A DNA stretch of 18,516 nt from Deltaproteobacteria bacterium (GTDB taxonomy: Bacteria; Desulfobacterota_D; UBA1144; Nemesobacterales; N074bin48), in the NCBI GenBank assembly GCA_004356685.1, contig SMWS01000121.1, forward strand, positions 1 through 18,516. Reading direction: 5' to 3'. Below the pieces are notes generated by a model. The model was not told the origin of the DNA, made no database searches, and saw nothing but the letters and a program-made list of their open reading frames with translations. Made by a program: the position numbers and the translations under genes. Shown here piece after piece: positions 8,076 to 16,592 of the stretch (its first letter is position 1; every line of letters starts with the position of its first letter).

Positions 8076-11000
8076 ATGAAATTAATAAAACTTGAGTTCA
8101 GTGGGTTTAAATCATTTTATGATAAAACCGTAATTGACTTCCATACAAATATTAATGCAATAGTAGGACCCAATGGGTGTGGCAAATCCAATGTTATCGA
8201 TGCTATTAAATGGGTTATGGGTGAGCAAAACCCAAGAAATTTAAGGGCTATGACTATGGAAGAAATTATATCCAATGGAGGTGAAACCCTAAAACCGCTC
8301 GGTATGGCAGAGGTCTCTATTGTCATTTCTGCAAATGGGGCCGGATATGAAGAAATAAATGTAAAAAGAAGATTATTTAGATCAGGACAGAGTGAATATT
8401 ACATAAATAATGTTCCCTGCAGATTAAAGGATATTACAGAATTATTTGTTGATACCGGAGTTGGAGCCAGGGCCTATTCAATTATAAGCCAGGGGAAAGT
8501 GGAGAGCATCATTACATCTAAGCCTGAGGGGAAACGCGAGGTTATTGAAGAAGTAGCGGGTATCGGAAAATATAAGCTTAGAAGAAAAGAAACCCAGAGC
8601 CGAATAGAATCAACAACAAATAATTTAACCATAGTAAAAGAATCTCAGTCTGAAATTCTGCACCAAATAAAAAGTTTGAAAAAACAGGCTGATGACGCAG
8701 AAAAATATAAAAAAATTGCTCAGGAAATTGAGCAGATCGAAAAAAAAGTATTAATCAGAAAGAAAAAAGAATTAGACGAAATTAAAAACTTTACCAAAAC
8801 TAAAAGTCTAAACACAAAAGATAGTATTTCTGAAAAATCAAAGATAAACTCCGAGCTGGAAAATAGCAGAAAAAACACTGTAGAGAATATAGGCAAAGTT
8901 GACCGCGAAATTGAGAATTTAAGAAATGAATATTTTGAAGATACAAAGAAACTGCAATCCACCGAAAACAATATTGAATTAAATCATAGAGAAGAAAACA
9001 TATTAATTGATACACTATCGACTATTAACACGGATAAAAACAATAGTATAAAAGAAATCGAGAACATTGAAAAAATTACCTTCCAAAAACAATCAGAACT
9101 GAAGTTGTTAATATCCAGTGTGGCTGAAAAAGAAAATGAGCTTTTAGCAAAACAAAATCTTACAGATACCTACAAACATAATCTAACAAATAAAAAGCAG
9201 GAGTATAATGAATACCGTGAGGGTCTCCTTAGGTCGTTAGATGAATATGGAAGCGTTAAAACCAAAGTCGTGGGCATAGAAAAAGATGTTAATGAACTAG
9301 AATCAAGAATTTACAGACTTAAAAAAGAAAAAACGCAAATCCGCAATAAAATGTCTTTAAACACTGCAGATCTGAGGCTAAATGAAAACGCACTAAGAAA
9401 TGTGGTTGTCGGGAAAATTAGTTTGGGAGATAAACTAAGGAAACTTGAAAACGAACTAACCCGGTTAAAAAATACCAAATACAACTTAGAAACTGACTTA
9501 AGGGACTGCCGAGAACAGTTTAACCAGGCAAAATCTCATCTCACGGCTATTGAAAAAATACAGACCAATTATGAATGGCTTCCAAGTGAACTGAGCAAAT
9601 TTATACTAGAGCACAAAGGAAGAGAAGTGCTTGGACTTCTGGCTGATTATATATCTGTTTCTGAGATATATGATAAAGCCGTAGAAGCTGCTTTGGGTGA
9701 AAAGCTGAAATGGGCTGTTATAAATAATCTCAAAGAAGCATTTCCTTTGATTAACTCTCTTAAAAATCAAAAAGCTGGTAAAGGCACTTTTGTTCCTTTG
9801 GATATCTATCATAAAAAAAGCGCTGAGGGGGATGAGAAGCTTAGCTTGGTACCCTTAATTAATGTTATTGAAACAGACCCTGTAATAAGTGGTTTAGCCA
9901 CTAACCTTCTGGATAAAATTTATATTGCAGATTCACTGGATAGCATTAGTAACATTGAACAAAGGTTAGAACAAGGATATTCATTTGTAACTCTTGATGG
10001 AGACTATATCGATAGTTCGGGATTTATTTGCGGTGGACTATCTTCAGACGGTGTGTTTGAAAGAAAAAGAGAAATAGATCAATTACTGGCAAAATCTGAC
10101 GGCCTTAAAAAATATATTGATAATTCACAATTAGAGCTAAGCGCATTAGAGATTAGATTAGATAATTCAAATAGTTCTAAAATAAAGCTTGATGCGCAGC
10201 TGAGAGATTTAGACATAAAAGAAGCTGAAATAAGGAAAGATCTAATAAATTTAAAAGATATAAATGACGGAAATAGAGAAAATTATAGATCTGTTGTATT
10301 CGAAATTGAAAGCTTCAAAGCTGAAAAAGGAGGTAAAGTACTGTCACTTGCTGATCTGAGTAAATACATAAATGAATTGGAGTTAAAAAAGATAAGGTTT
10401 GAGACCGGATTTAAAAACTTAGATAAAGAACTTAGAGAATTAGAAGATAAGGACACCGAAATTGGCTTGTTTGTTAATCAAAGCAAAGTTGATATAGCTG
10501 CTTTAAAAGAAAAGATTAATGGATTAGAGCAGGAATCAAACTATTATTTATTAAGAAAAAATGATTTAAGCCTTAAAGTTATCATTCAGAGATCAGATTT
10601 TGAAAAAACAAATTACAGTAAAGCCAGTATTGTAAAAGAATTACTAAAACTGGGAGAGGATAAAGAGTTAATTAACAGAAAAATAAATGAAGATAACGAA
10701 ATTGTTTCTAATTTTTCAGCTAAGAGAAAACAGATTGAGCAAGAGCTCAAAGTCTATGACGATCAAATCTCGGTCATTACAAGAGAATTAGAAGATCTGA
10801 AAAAATCCTCTGCCCAGTTTGATTTGGAGCTTAACAGCGTTGATATAGAGATTAAACACTTAACCGCAAACAGGGATATTGAAGATACAGAATACTCAAG
10901 CGAGCAGTTAGATTTTAATACTATAGAAATGGAAAATAAATTAGATAGTTTAAAAAATCGACTGCAAAGATTTGGCCCGGTAAATCTCTTAGCCCCTGAA

Positions 11001-11564
11001 GAGTATCTAAAACTAGAAGATAGAAACAAATTTTTAACAGAACAGGTAGAAGATTTAGAAAATGCAATGGATTCGCTGAGAAAAGCAATTAACAAACTGG
11101 ACAAAGAATCAAAGATGAGGTTTAAGGAAACTTATGACCTGGTTAGCGATAAGTTTAAAGAGTTATTTCCACAAATTTTTAGGGGTGGTGAAGGCAAGCT
11201 CGAACTTACTGATCCTGATGATCTCTTAAATACAGGCGTAGAGGTATATGTAAGACCCAAGGGTAAAAAGTTTCAGTCTATAAATCTTTTGTCAGGAGGA
11301 GAAAAAGCGCTGGCCGCTATAACTCTTATACTATCTGCCTGTTTCGTTAAACCTGCACCGTTTTTACTGCTTGATGAAATAGATGCGCCTTTAGACGACT
11401 CTAACACCAAAAGCTTTTTAGAAGTTGTAAAAGAAATATCCAAGCAATCACAGGTATTGTTAATCACGCACAATAAAAACACCATGCACGATGTTAACTA
11501 TTTGATAGGTATTACTTCTCAGGAGCCTGGAACATCAAAGGTTGTTTCTGTTGAATTGCACTAA
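8076..11564 (+). CDS. smc: Chromosome segregation protein SMC
   Basis: A full-length 1162-aa bacterial SMC, the ATPase of the condensin-like complex that compacts and segregates the nucleoid. The N-terminal head has Walker A G31-P-N-G-C-G-K-S38, and the family sequence V-M-G-E-Q-N-P-R-N-L-R follows. A first coiled-coil arm (about 165-505) leads to the hinge (about 510-655, ending in F-I-C-G-G-L-S-S-D-G). A second arm returns (about 665-1000), then R-F-G-P-V-N-L-L-A-P-E-E-Y and the C-terminal head. The head carries the ABC signature L-L-S1073-G-G-E-K and Walker B F-L-L-L-D1100-E1101-I-D-A-P-L-D-D. All ATPase motifs are intact. The start is set by AAGGA 9 nt before the ATG and by the canonical opening L-E-F-S-G-F-K-S-F. 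The ScpA and ScpB partners are not in the window. Confidence 0.98.
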   Translation: MKLIKLEFSGFKSFYDKTVIDFHTNINAIVGPNGCGKSNVIDAIKWVMGEQNPRNLRAMTMEEIISNGGETLKPLGMAEVSIVISANGAGYEEINVKRRLFRSGQSEYYINNVPCRLKDITELFVDTGVGARAYSIISQGKVESIITSKPEGKREVIEEVAGIGKYKLRRKETQSRIESTTNNLTIVKESQSEILHQIKSLKKQADDAEKYKKIAQEIEQIEKKVLIRKKKELDEIKNFTKTKSLNTKDSISEKSKINSELENSRKNTVENIGKVDREIENLRNEYFEDTKKLQSTENNIELNHREENILIDTLSTINTDKNNSIKEIENIEKITFQKQSELKLLISSVAEKENELLAKQNLTDTYKHNLTNKKQEYNEYREGLLRSLDEYGSVKTKVVGIEKDVNELESRIYRLKKEKTQIRNKMSLNTADLRLNENALRNVVVGKISLGDKLRKLENELTRLKNTKYNLETDLRDCREQFNQAKSHLTAIEKIQTNYEWLPSELSKFILEHKGREVLGLLADYISVSEIYDKAVEAALGEKLKWAVINNLKEAFPLINSLKNQKAGKGTFVPLDIYHKKSAEGDEKLSLVPLINVIETDPVISGLATNLLDKIYIADSLDSISNIEQRLEQGYSFVTLDGDYIDSSGFICGGLSSDGVFERKREIDQLLAKSDGLKKYIDNSQLELSALEIRLDNSNSSKIKLDAQLRDLDIKEAEIRKDLINLKDINDGNRENYRSVVFEIESFKAEKGGKVLSLADLSKYINELELKKIRFETGFKNLDKELRELEDKDTEIGLFVNQSKVDIAALKEKINGLEQESNYYLLRKNDLSLKVIIQRSDFEKTNYSKASIVKELLKLGEDKELINRKINEDNEIVSNFSAKRKQIEQELKVYDDQISVITRELEDLKKSSAQFDLELNSVDIEIKHLTANRDIEDTEYSSEQLDFNTIEMENKLDSLKNRLQRFGPVNLLAPEEYLKLEDRNKFLTEQVEDLENAMDSLRKAINKLDKESKMRFKETYDLVSDKFKELFPQIFRGGEGKLELTDPDDLLNTGVEVYVRPKGKKFQSINLLSGGEKALAAITLILSACFVKPAPFLLLDEIDAPLDDSNTKSFLEVVKEISKQSQVLLITHNKNTMHDVNYLIGITSQEPGTSKVVSVELH

Positions 11565-11579
11565 AATATTTAATTGAAC

Positions 11580-11607
11580 TTGTTATGCTAAAAGAAGTGC
11601 TTATACT
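11580..11607 (+). promoter_or_regulatory. Candidate secA promoter
   Basis: TTGTTA (11580-11585) lies 16 nt before TATACT (11602-11607); the -10 matches five of six consensus positions. Transcription would start near 11614, giving a leader of about 28 nt. That leader carries the GGAGG ribosome-binding site at 11626-11630 inside a small GTCC/GGAC inverted repeat (11622-11632). Confidence 0.45.
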
Positions 11608-11641
11608 TTCAGCGGCGAGCAGTCCGGAGGACAAACATTAG

Positions 11642-14494
11642 ATGATATCCTATATAATGAAAAAAATAGTTGGTTCAAAAAACCAACGCCAGCTTAAAAA
11701 GCTGCAGATAGTGGTAGATAGTTCCAATGAATATGAACAGCCGTTAGCAGAATTATCTATTTCCGATCTTTCTAAAAAATCTGATGAGTTTAAATCCAGG
11801 ATTAGTGAAGCAATTAATAGCACTGTAGATACTGATGAAGATGAATTTTTTGATAAACTGGAAACAACTCTTTTTGAAATTCTCCCCGAAGCGTTTTCCT
11901 TAGTTAGGGAGGTCTCAAAAAGAACTTTGGGCATGAGGCACTTTGATGTACAACTTGTAGGAGGAATCTCTCTTCACCAGGGCAATATTGGTGAAATGAA
12001 AACCGGTGAAGGAAAAACACTTGTTGCGGCACTTCCCTTGTATTTAAATGGCCTGACCGGCTATGGCGCCCATCTTGTCACTGTAAATGATTATTTAGCC
12101 CGAAGAGACGCTCTTTGGATGGCGCCCATATATAAACTTCTGGGTTTGAATCTAGGGGTTATTAATCATGAAATTTCATATTTAGTTCAGTGGGAAGATG
12201 AGGCAAAGGCAAAAAAAGCAATTGATGAAAACTTAAGTGTATGGCCGCAGGAGTATTCTGACTTAGAAATTCCACCTGACAAAAATCTTGATGCACTGAC
12301 ATCATTTAAAACAAAGCTTGTTGAATGTTCCAGGCAGGATGCTTATAGAGCAGAAATTACTTATGGAACCAACAATGAGTTTGGTTTTGACTATCTTAGA
12401 GACAACATGAAATTTTCTTTAGAAGAATATGTACAGAGAGGACACAGTTTTGCCATTGTTGATGAGGTTGACAGCATTTTAATTGATGAAGCGCGCACGC
12501 CACTTATTATCTCCGGCCCTTCTGAAGACTCGACGGAGCTTTATTATCAAATTGACAGTGTAGTAAAAAAGCTAAATAAAGATAAAGACTTTACTATAGA
12601 TGAAAAAACTAAACAGGTAACGCCCACCGAAGAAGGATCAAGTAAGGTTGAAAAAATCCTTGGTATCAGCAACATATACGATCCTTCAAATCTTGAGTTG
12701 CTTCATCATGTAATTCAGGGACTGCGTGCTCATCACCTATTTCAAAACGATGTTGAGTATATTGTTAAAGACGGTCAGGTGATCATTGTTGATGAGTTTA
12801 CAGGAAGACTTATGCCCGGAAGAAGGTGGAGCGATGGTCTTCACCAGGCAGTTGAGGCAAAAGAAGGCGTTCAAATTGAAAATGAGAACCAAACCTTAGC
12901 CACTATAACGATCCAAAACTACTTTAGAATGTACCGTAAGCTTTCCGGGATGACCGGAACAGCAGACACTGAAGCATTTGAGTTTAAGAACATTTACAAA
13001 CTCGATGTATCCGTGATTCCAACCAACATGCAAATGATCAGAGATGATCTAAATGACGTAATATACAAAACAGAAAAAGAAAAACTAAACGCTGTAGTAG
13101 ATGAAATAAAGGAAGTTAACTCTACAGGAAGGCCAATGTTAGTTGGAACAACATCAATAGAAAATTCTGAAAAAATAAGCAAGCTGCTGGACAAACATAA
13201 GGTCAAGTTTCGGGTTTTAAATGCAAAACAACATGAAAAAGAAGCGCATATTGTAGCTCAGGCAGGAAGGATCGGGGCTATTACTATCGCAACCAATATG
13301 GCGGGAAGGGGCACAGACATAGTTCTGGGCGGAAACCCTGAATTTCTGGCTGCTGATATTGCAAAGAAATCATTTAATGCCGAGTTGAACGAACTGCAAG
13401 AAGATGAATATGAAGAAGTAATGATTGAGGCAAAAAATATATGTGACAGTGAAAAGAAAAAAGTTTTAGAACTGGGTGGACTTCATATTATCGCTACAGA
13501 AAGACATGAATCCCGAAGAATAGACAATCAGTTAAGAGGTCGTGCCGGAAGGCAGGGCGACCCGGGATCATCCAGATTTTATGTTGCATTGGATGACGAT
13601 TTAATGAGACTCTTTGCTTCTGAAAAAATCACGAGCATCATGGATAAGCTTGGGTGGAAAGAGGGCGAACCCATCGAGGCTTCTCTTATCTCTAAATCAA
13701 TAGAGAATGCGCAAAAAAAAGTTGAGTCCAGAAACTTCGATATTAGAAAACATCTGCTTGAGTATGATGATGTATTAAATACACAAAGGGACGTAATTTA
13801 TACTAAAAGAAAAGAAATACTGTCTGGCAAAAACATCAAAGAAATTTTTTATGAAATCGTTGATGAAACAATTGAAAGCTTAGTTTTAGAATATATTCCC
13901 CAAAAGGCAAAAGAGGATGAAGTAGATTTTGAGGAAATTGCCGAAACCTCAAAAAGACTATTTAATATTGAAATAAGTGGGGATGAAATAAAAGATTATG
14001 GGCTAGACCACGATCAAATTACCCAAAGCTTACGAAATAGAATTGTTGATGCATATAACGACAAAGAAGAAGAAATCGGAGAAGATACACTGCGGCAGAT
14101 TGAAAAATTCATTATTTTGCAGACTCTTGATCACCTCTGGAAAGACCACCTGCTCAGTATGGATCATCTTAGGGAGGGAATTGGTCTTAGGGGATATGCT
14201 CAGAAAGATCCACTTCAGGAATATAAAAGAGAAGGATATCAAATGTTTACCGGGCTTATGGAACTGTTTAATGAAGAAGTTTGTACAAAGCTATTCCTTG
14301 TTAAACCCGTGAGTGATGTTGATATAGACAGGCTGGAGAGGAGAAGAAAAATAGAGCAGGAAAGAATGGTAATTGGCAGAGGAGAAAGTGAAGAAAAAAA
14401 GAAGCCTGTCAGAAGAGAAAAAAAGGTTGGAAGAAACCAGCTTTGTCCATGCGGTAGTGGTAAAAAATACAAAAAATGTTGTGGTAAGGCATAA
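11642..14494 (+). CDS. secA: Preprotein translocase ATPase SecA
   Basis: The motor ATPase that pushes unfolded preproteins through SecYEG. At 950 aa it is complete. Features in order: the N-terminal start M-I-S-Y-I-M-K-K-I-V-G-S-K-N, which aligns to the usual SecA opening and supports the ATG at 11642; Walker A at T121-G-E-G-K-T126; Y-G-T-N-N-E-F-G-F-D-Y-L-R-D-N-M; DEAD-like D274-E-V-D277; the preprotein cross-linking region; S-G-M-T-G-T-A; N-M-A-G-R-G-T-D-I; and Q-L-R-G-R-A-G-R-Q-G-D-P-G-S-S. It ends in an intact zinc-binding SecB/ribosome tail with the pattern CxCx8CC. Between G172-V-I and R231-Q-D-A-Y it carries about 45 residues more than E. coli SecA, a charged insert in NBD1. GGAGG stands 11 nt before the start. 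The MoxR-type gene follows after 20 nt. Confidence 0.99.
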   Translation: MISYIMKKIVGSKNQRQLKKLQIVVDSSNEYEQPLAELSISDLSKKSDEFKSRISEAINSTVDTDEDEFFDKLETTLFEILPEAFSLVREVSKRTLGMRHFDVQLVGGISLHQGNIGEMKTGEGKTLVAALPLYLNGLTGYGAHLVTVNDYLARRDALWMAPIYKLLGLNLGVINHEISYLVQWEDEAKAKKAIDENLSVWPQEYSDLEIPPDKNLDALTSFKTKLVECSRQDAYRAEITYGTNNEFGFDYLRDNMKFSLEEYVQRGHSFAIVDEVDSILIDEARTPLIISGPSEDSTELYYQIDSVVKKLNKDKDFTIDEKTKQVTPTEEGSSKVEKILGISNIYDPSNLELLHHVIQGLRAHHLFQNDVEYIVKDGQVIIVDEFTGRLMPGRRWSDGLHQAVEAKEGVQIENENQTLATITIQNYFRMYRKLSGMTGTADTEAFEFKNIYKLDVSVIPTNMQMIRDDLNDVIYKTEKEKLNAVVDEIKEVNSTGRPMLVGTTSIENSEKISKLLDKHKVKFRVLNAKQHEKEAHIVAQAGRIGAITIATNMAGRGTDIVLGGNPEFLAADIAKKSFNAELNELQEDEYEEVMIEAKNICDSEKKKVLELGGLHIIATERHESRRIDNQLRGRAGRQGDPGSSRFYVALDDDLMRLFASEKITSIMDKLGWKEGEPIEASLISKSIENAQKKVESRNFDIRKHLLEYDDVLNTQRDVIYTKRKEILSGKNIKEIFYEIVDETIESLVLEYIPQKAKEDEVDFEEIAETSKRLFNIEISGDEIKDYGLDHDQITQSLRNRIVDAYNDKEEEIGEDTLRQIEKFIILQTLDHLWKDHLLSMDHLREGIGLRGYAQKDPLQEYKREGYQMFTGLMELFNEEVCTKLFLVKPVSDVDIDRLERRRKIEQERMVIGRGESEEKKKPVRREKKVGRNQLCPCGSGKKYKKCCGKA

Positions 14495-14514
14495 AGACTA
14501 GTAAAGAGATTAAA

Positions 14515-15453
14515 GTGGATAGTTCTGAAGCAATACAAAAAGTAAATATATTAGAAAAAAACATTCAAAAGGTAATAAAGGGTAAAAAAGAGGTAATAAG
14601 AGATGTTATAGTCGCGTTTCTTTCAGGAGGGCATGTTTTAATTGAGGATGTTCCAGGTGTTGGTAAAACTACTCTTGCCCAGGCACTGGCTAAATCTACT
14701 AACCTCTCTTATAACAGAATCCAGTTTACAAGCGACCTTTTACCTTCTGATATATTGGGTGTTTCTATTTATGATCATAATACATCTGAGTTTAAATTTA
14801 AGCCGGGGCCAATTTTTTCCTGCATCGTTGTTGCCGATGAGATAAACCGTGCAACACCTAAAACACAGAGTGCTCTGCTTCAGGCTATGGGTGAGGCAAA
14901 AGTTACGATAGACGGCAGGACCTTTAACCTTATTAAACCTTTTATAGTTATAGCCACTCAAAATCCTTTTGAATACAAAGGCACTTTTCCCCTTCCTGAA
15001 AACCAGTTAGACAGATTTGCTATTAGAATTAGCATTGGCTATCCGGACTATCAAAGTGAAAAAGAAATTATTACTAATATCAACCCTTATAATTCGAGTG
15101 ACGACCTAAGTCCGGTTGTATCGAAAGATGACATTCTTTACTTACAGTCCCTCGTAATAAAAGTAACCATAGACGAGTCCATACTGGAATATATCCTGGA
15201 TATTGTTAATAAAACCCGTGACAATTCATATTTTGATCTTGGAGTAAGCCCAAGAGGAACTATTGCGCTTAAATTGGCGGCTCAGGCAAATGCAATAGTC
15301 GAAGGAAGAAATTACTGCATCCCTGACGATGTAAAAAACATGGCTGTAGCAGTACTTGCTCACCGGGTAATCATGAAAACCGAGGTTTCAAAAGTTTCTA
15401 CAGAAGAAGAGGCTATCATGGAGATTTTAGAAATGATAAAAGTGCCTCACTGA
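14515..15453 (+). CDS. MoxR-family AAA+ ATPase
   Basis: A 312-aa MoxR-type AAA+ ATPase (AAA_3 family), the class that acts as a chaperone to mature or assemble protein complexes, often with von Willebrand factor A (VWA) proteins. Visible: K-V-I-K-G-K-K-E-V near residue 20, G-G-H-V-L-I-E-D-V-P, Walker A G48-V-G-K-T-T53, Walker B V-V-A-D108-E109-I-N-R-A, sensor-1 region I-A-T-Q-N-P-F-E, the F-P-L-P-E-N-Q-L-D-R-F arginine-finger block, and the C-terminal lid with S-P-R-G and L-A-H-R-V. The start is a GTG with only a weak purine-rich region upstream, and the gene begins 20 nt after secA, so it is probably cotranscribed. The usual partners (DUF58 and VWA membrane proteins) do not follow; the next genes are pterin enzymes. 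Confidence 0.94.
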   Translation: MDSSEAIQKVNILEKNIQKVIKGKKEVIRDVIVAFLSGGHVLIEDVPGVGKTTLAQALAKSTNLSYNRIQFTSDLLPSDILGVSIYDHNTSEFKFKPGPIFSCIVVADEINRATPKTQSALLQAMGEAKVTIDGRTFNLIKPFIVIATQNPFEYKGTFPLPENQLDRFAIRISIGYPDYQSEKEIITNINPYNSSDDLSPVVSKDDILYLQSLVIKVTIDESILEYILDIVNKTRDNSYFDLGVSPRGTIALKLAAQANAIVEGRNYCIPDDVKNMAVAVLAHRVIMKTEVSKVSTEEEAIMEILEMIKVPH

Positions 15454-15485
15454 AATATTGATATTAAACTTATAAAATTAGCATT

Positions 15486-15761
15486 TTACAAAATATTTTC
15501 TATCTCGTTTGCAAGACTAAAATCTTTTTCAGTTATTCCACCTTCGCTATGTGTAGAAAGCACTAATTTTACTTTATTATATTGTACTAAAATGTCGGGA
15601 TGATGATCTGCTTTTTCAGCAAGTATCGCTACTTTATTTACAAAGCCAATCGAATGAATAAAGTTTTTAAACTTGAATTGTTTTTCAATCTCTATTCCAG
15701 ATTGTTCCCAACCGTCTAGTGATGATAGGTTTTGCATAATATCTTGTTCTGATAGCAGCAT
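15486..15761 (-). CDS. 4a-hydroxytetrahydrobiopterin dehydratase (PCD/DCoH)
   Basis: A 91-aa single-domain enzyme that dehydrates 4a-carbinolamine pterins back to the quinonoid dihydropterin. The active-site signature is intact: E49-K-A-D-H53-H54-P55-D, Y61-N, T70-H71-S-E-G-G-I-T and D80. The N-terminal L-S-S-L-D-G-W and F-K-F-K-N-F blocks are also typical, so the start at 15761 agrees with the family. GGAGGAG lies immediately upstream with unusually tight spacing. No aromatic amino-acid hydroxylase is nearby to supply the substrate; in such bacteria the enzyme may serve general pterin repair or molybdopterin and folate metabolism. It is head to head with folK. Confidence 0.95.
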   Translation of the reverse strand: MLLSEQDIMQNLSSLDGWEQSGIEIEKQFKFKNFIHSIGFVNKVAILAEKADHHPDILVQYNKVKLVLSTHSEGGITEKDFSLANEIENIL

Positions 15762-15776
15762 AGCTCCTCCATGTAA

Positions 15777-15805
15777 TGGAATTTTTGTCTAATGTTTATT
15801 ACAAT
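15777..15805 (+). promoter_or_regulatory. Candidate folK promoter
   Basis: TGGAAT (15777-15782), a 17-nt spacer and TACAAT (15800-15805, five of six -10 positions) point at folK. The predicted start near 15812 would leave almost no leader before the ATG at 15815, consistent with the absence of a Shine-Dalgarno sequence there. Weak evidence in AT-rich DNA. Confidence 0.3.
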
Positions 15806-15814
15806 AATATTAAG

Positions 15815-16303
15815 ATGAATATAGCTTATATAAGTTTAGGTTCAAACATAGAAAATAGAATTGAACACAGCATAAAAGCACTGGATGAACTATCGACATT
15901 TTTAATGTTAAAAGTTGTCTCATCTTTTTATGAAACAGAACCTTTTGGAGTTAGTGATCAAAACAATTTTATAAACTGTGCTGCCGAAATTGAGACGAGT
16001 CTGCAGCCACATGATTTACTGAATTATTTAATAGATACCGAAAAAAAGTTGGGAAGAGCAAGCAAAGGTGACTATAAGCCAAGAACAATTGATCTGGATA
16101 TAATTTTTTATAATGATTTAATTTTAGAAACCACCAGTCTTATAATTCCTCACAGGCAGGCGCATTTAAGAAAATTTGTAATAGAGCCTCTTTGTGAAAT
16201 AAACCCCGACCTAATTCACCCAGTTTTAAAAAAACCGATTTCAGATATATTGCAAAAATTGGGAAATAAGCAGTTTGTTAAAAGAATCGGTCAATATTGT
16301 TAA
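15815..16303 (+). CDS. folK: HPPK, folate biosynthesis FolK
   Basis: 6-hydroxymethyl-7,8-dihydropterin pyrophosphokinase transfers pyrophosphate from ATP to the pterin, the step before dihydropteroate synthase. The 162-aa form starting at 15815 opens with M-N-I-A-Y-I-S-L-G-S-N-I. It has Y-E-T-E-P-F-G, N-F-I-N-C-A, and the HPPK signature P-R90-T-I-D93-L-D95-I-I-F with the two Mg-binding aspartates, then I-P-H-R-Q-A-H and I-E-P-L-C-E-I. An in-frame ATG at 15776 would add 13 residues that do not look like the family and has no ribosome-binding site. With the 15815 start, the key residues fall within two positions of E. coli HPPK numbering. Shine-Dalgarno support is poor for both starts. No other folate gene follows. 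Confidence 0.96.
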   Translation: MNIAYISLGSNIENRIEHSIKALDELSTFLMLKVVSSFYETEPFGVSDQNNFINCAAEIETSLQPHDLLNYLIDTEKKLGRASKGDYKPRTIDLDIIFYNDLILETTSLIIPHRQAHLRKFVIEPLCEINPDLIHPVLKKPISDILQKLGNKQFVKRIGQYC

Positions 16304-16513
16304 ATCAAAAGTTGTTAACAATCTATCAACATGCTTTTAACTATTTATTAATAAAGCTGTAAACATTTTATCAACACCCTCAAATACATAAATATCGTAT
16401 GATAACAGATAGTTAGAGATCATAATTGCTTTAGTTTATTAAGATGAATCTATTAATTTATGAATTTTATTTGTGCTTGTGTACAGATTAAAGCTGCTCA
16501 GGACTGATAAATT

Positions 16514-16535
16514 AAGCCCTACTATTCTAGGGCTT
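16514..16535 (-). terminator. Hairpin, possible terminator of the eamA transcript
   Basis: AAGCCCTA (16514-16521), a 6-nt loop and TAGGGCTT (16528-16535) form a perfect 8-bp stem with a GC-containing core. Read on the minus strand it is followed by AATTTATC, a poor but T-rich tail, so it could end transcription coming from the EamA gene about 240 bp away. On the plus strand no T-run follows. It could instead be a structured RNA element or a protein-binding site. Confidence 0.3.
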
Positions 16536-16583
16536 GAACTTAGAGTCATCTCAATAACTATCATAGATTTGATAACTATTTTT

Positions 16584-16592
16584 TGGTATAAA
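16584..16592 (+). promoter_or_regulatory. Orphan extended -10 promoter in the intergenic region
   Basis: TGGTATAAA combines the TGn extension with five of six -10 consensus positions. A weak TAGATT (16564-16569) lies 17 nt upstream. It is directed rightwards into DNA with no annotated gene (predicted start near 16599), ending against the 3' end of the minus-strand EamA gene. It could make a small RNA, a tiny peptide or antisense RNA to eamA. Confidence 0.4.

Noticed and set aside
14043..14312. Plus-strand open frame of 89 codons inside secA in another frame
   Set aside because: Overlaps the conserved C-terminal region of SecA, which is unquestionably coding in its own frame.
15473..15488. 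TAAAAT-TAGC-ATTTTA inverted repeat between the MoxR gene and the PCD gene as a bidirectional terminator
   Set aside because: The stem is all A-T, only 6 bp, overlaps the PCD stop codon and lacks a proper T-run.
15776..15814. Longer FolK starting at ATG 15776
   Set aside because: The additional 13 residues precede the canonical FolK N-terminus, and no plus-strand ribosome-binding site exists there; the purine-rich GGAGGAG is on the other strand and belongs to the PCD gene.
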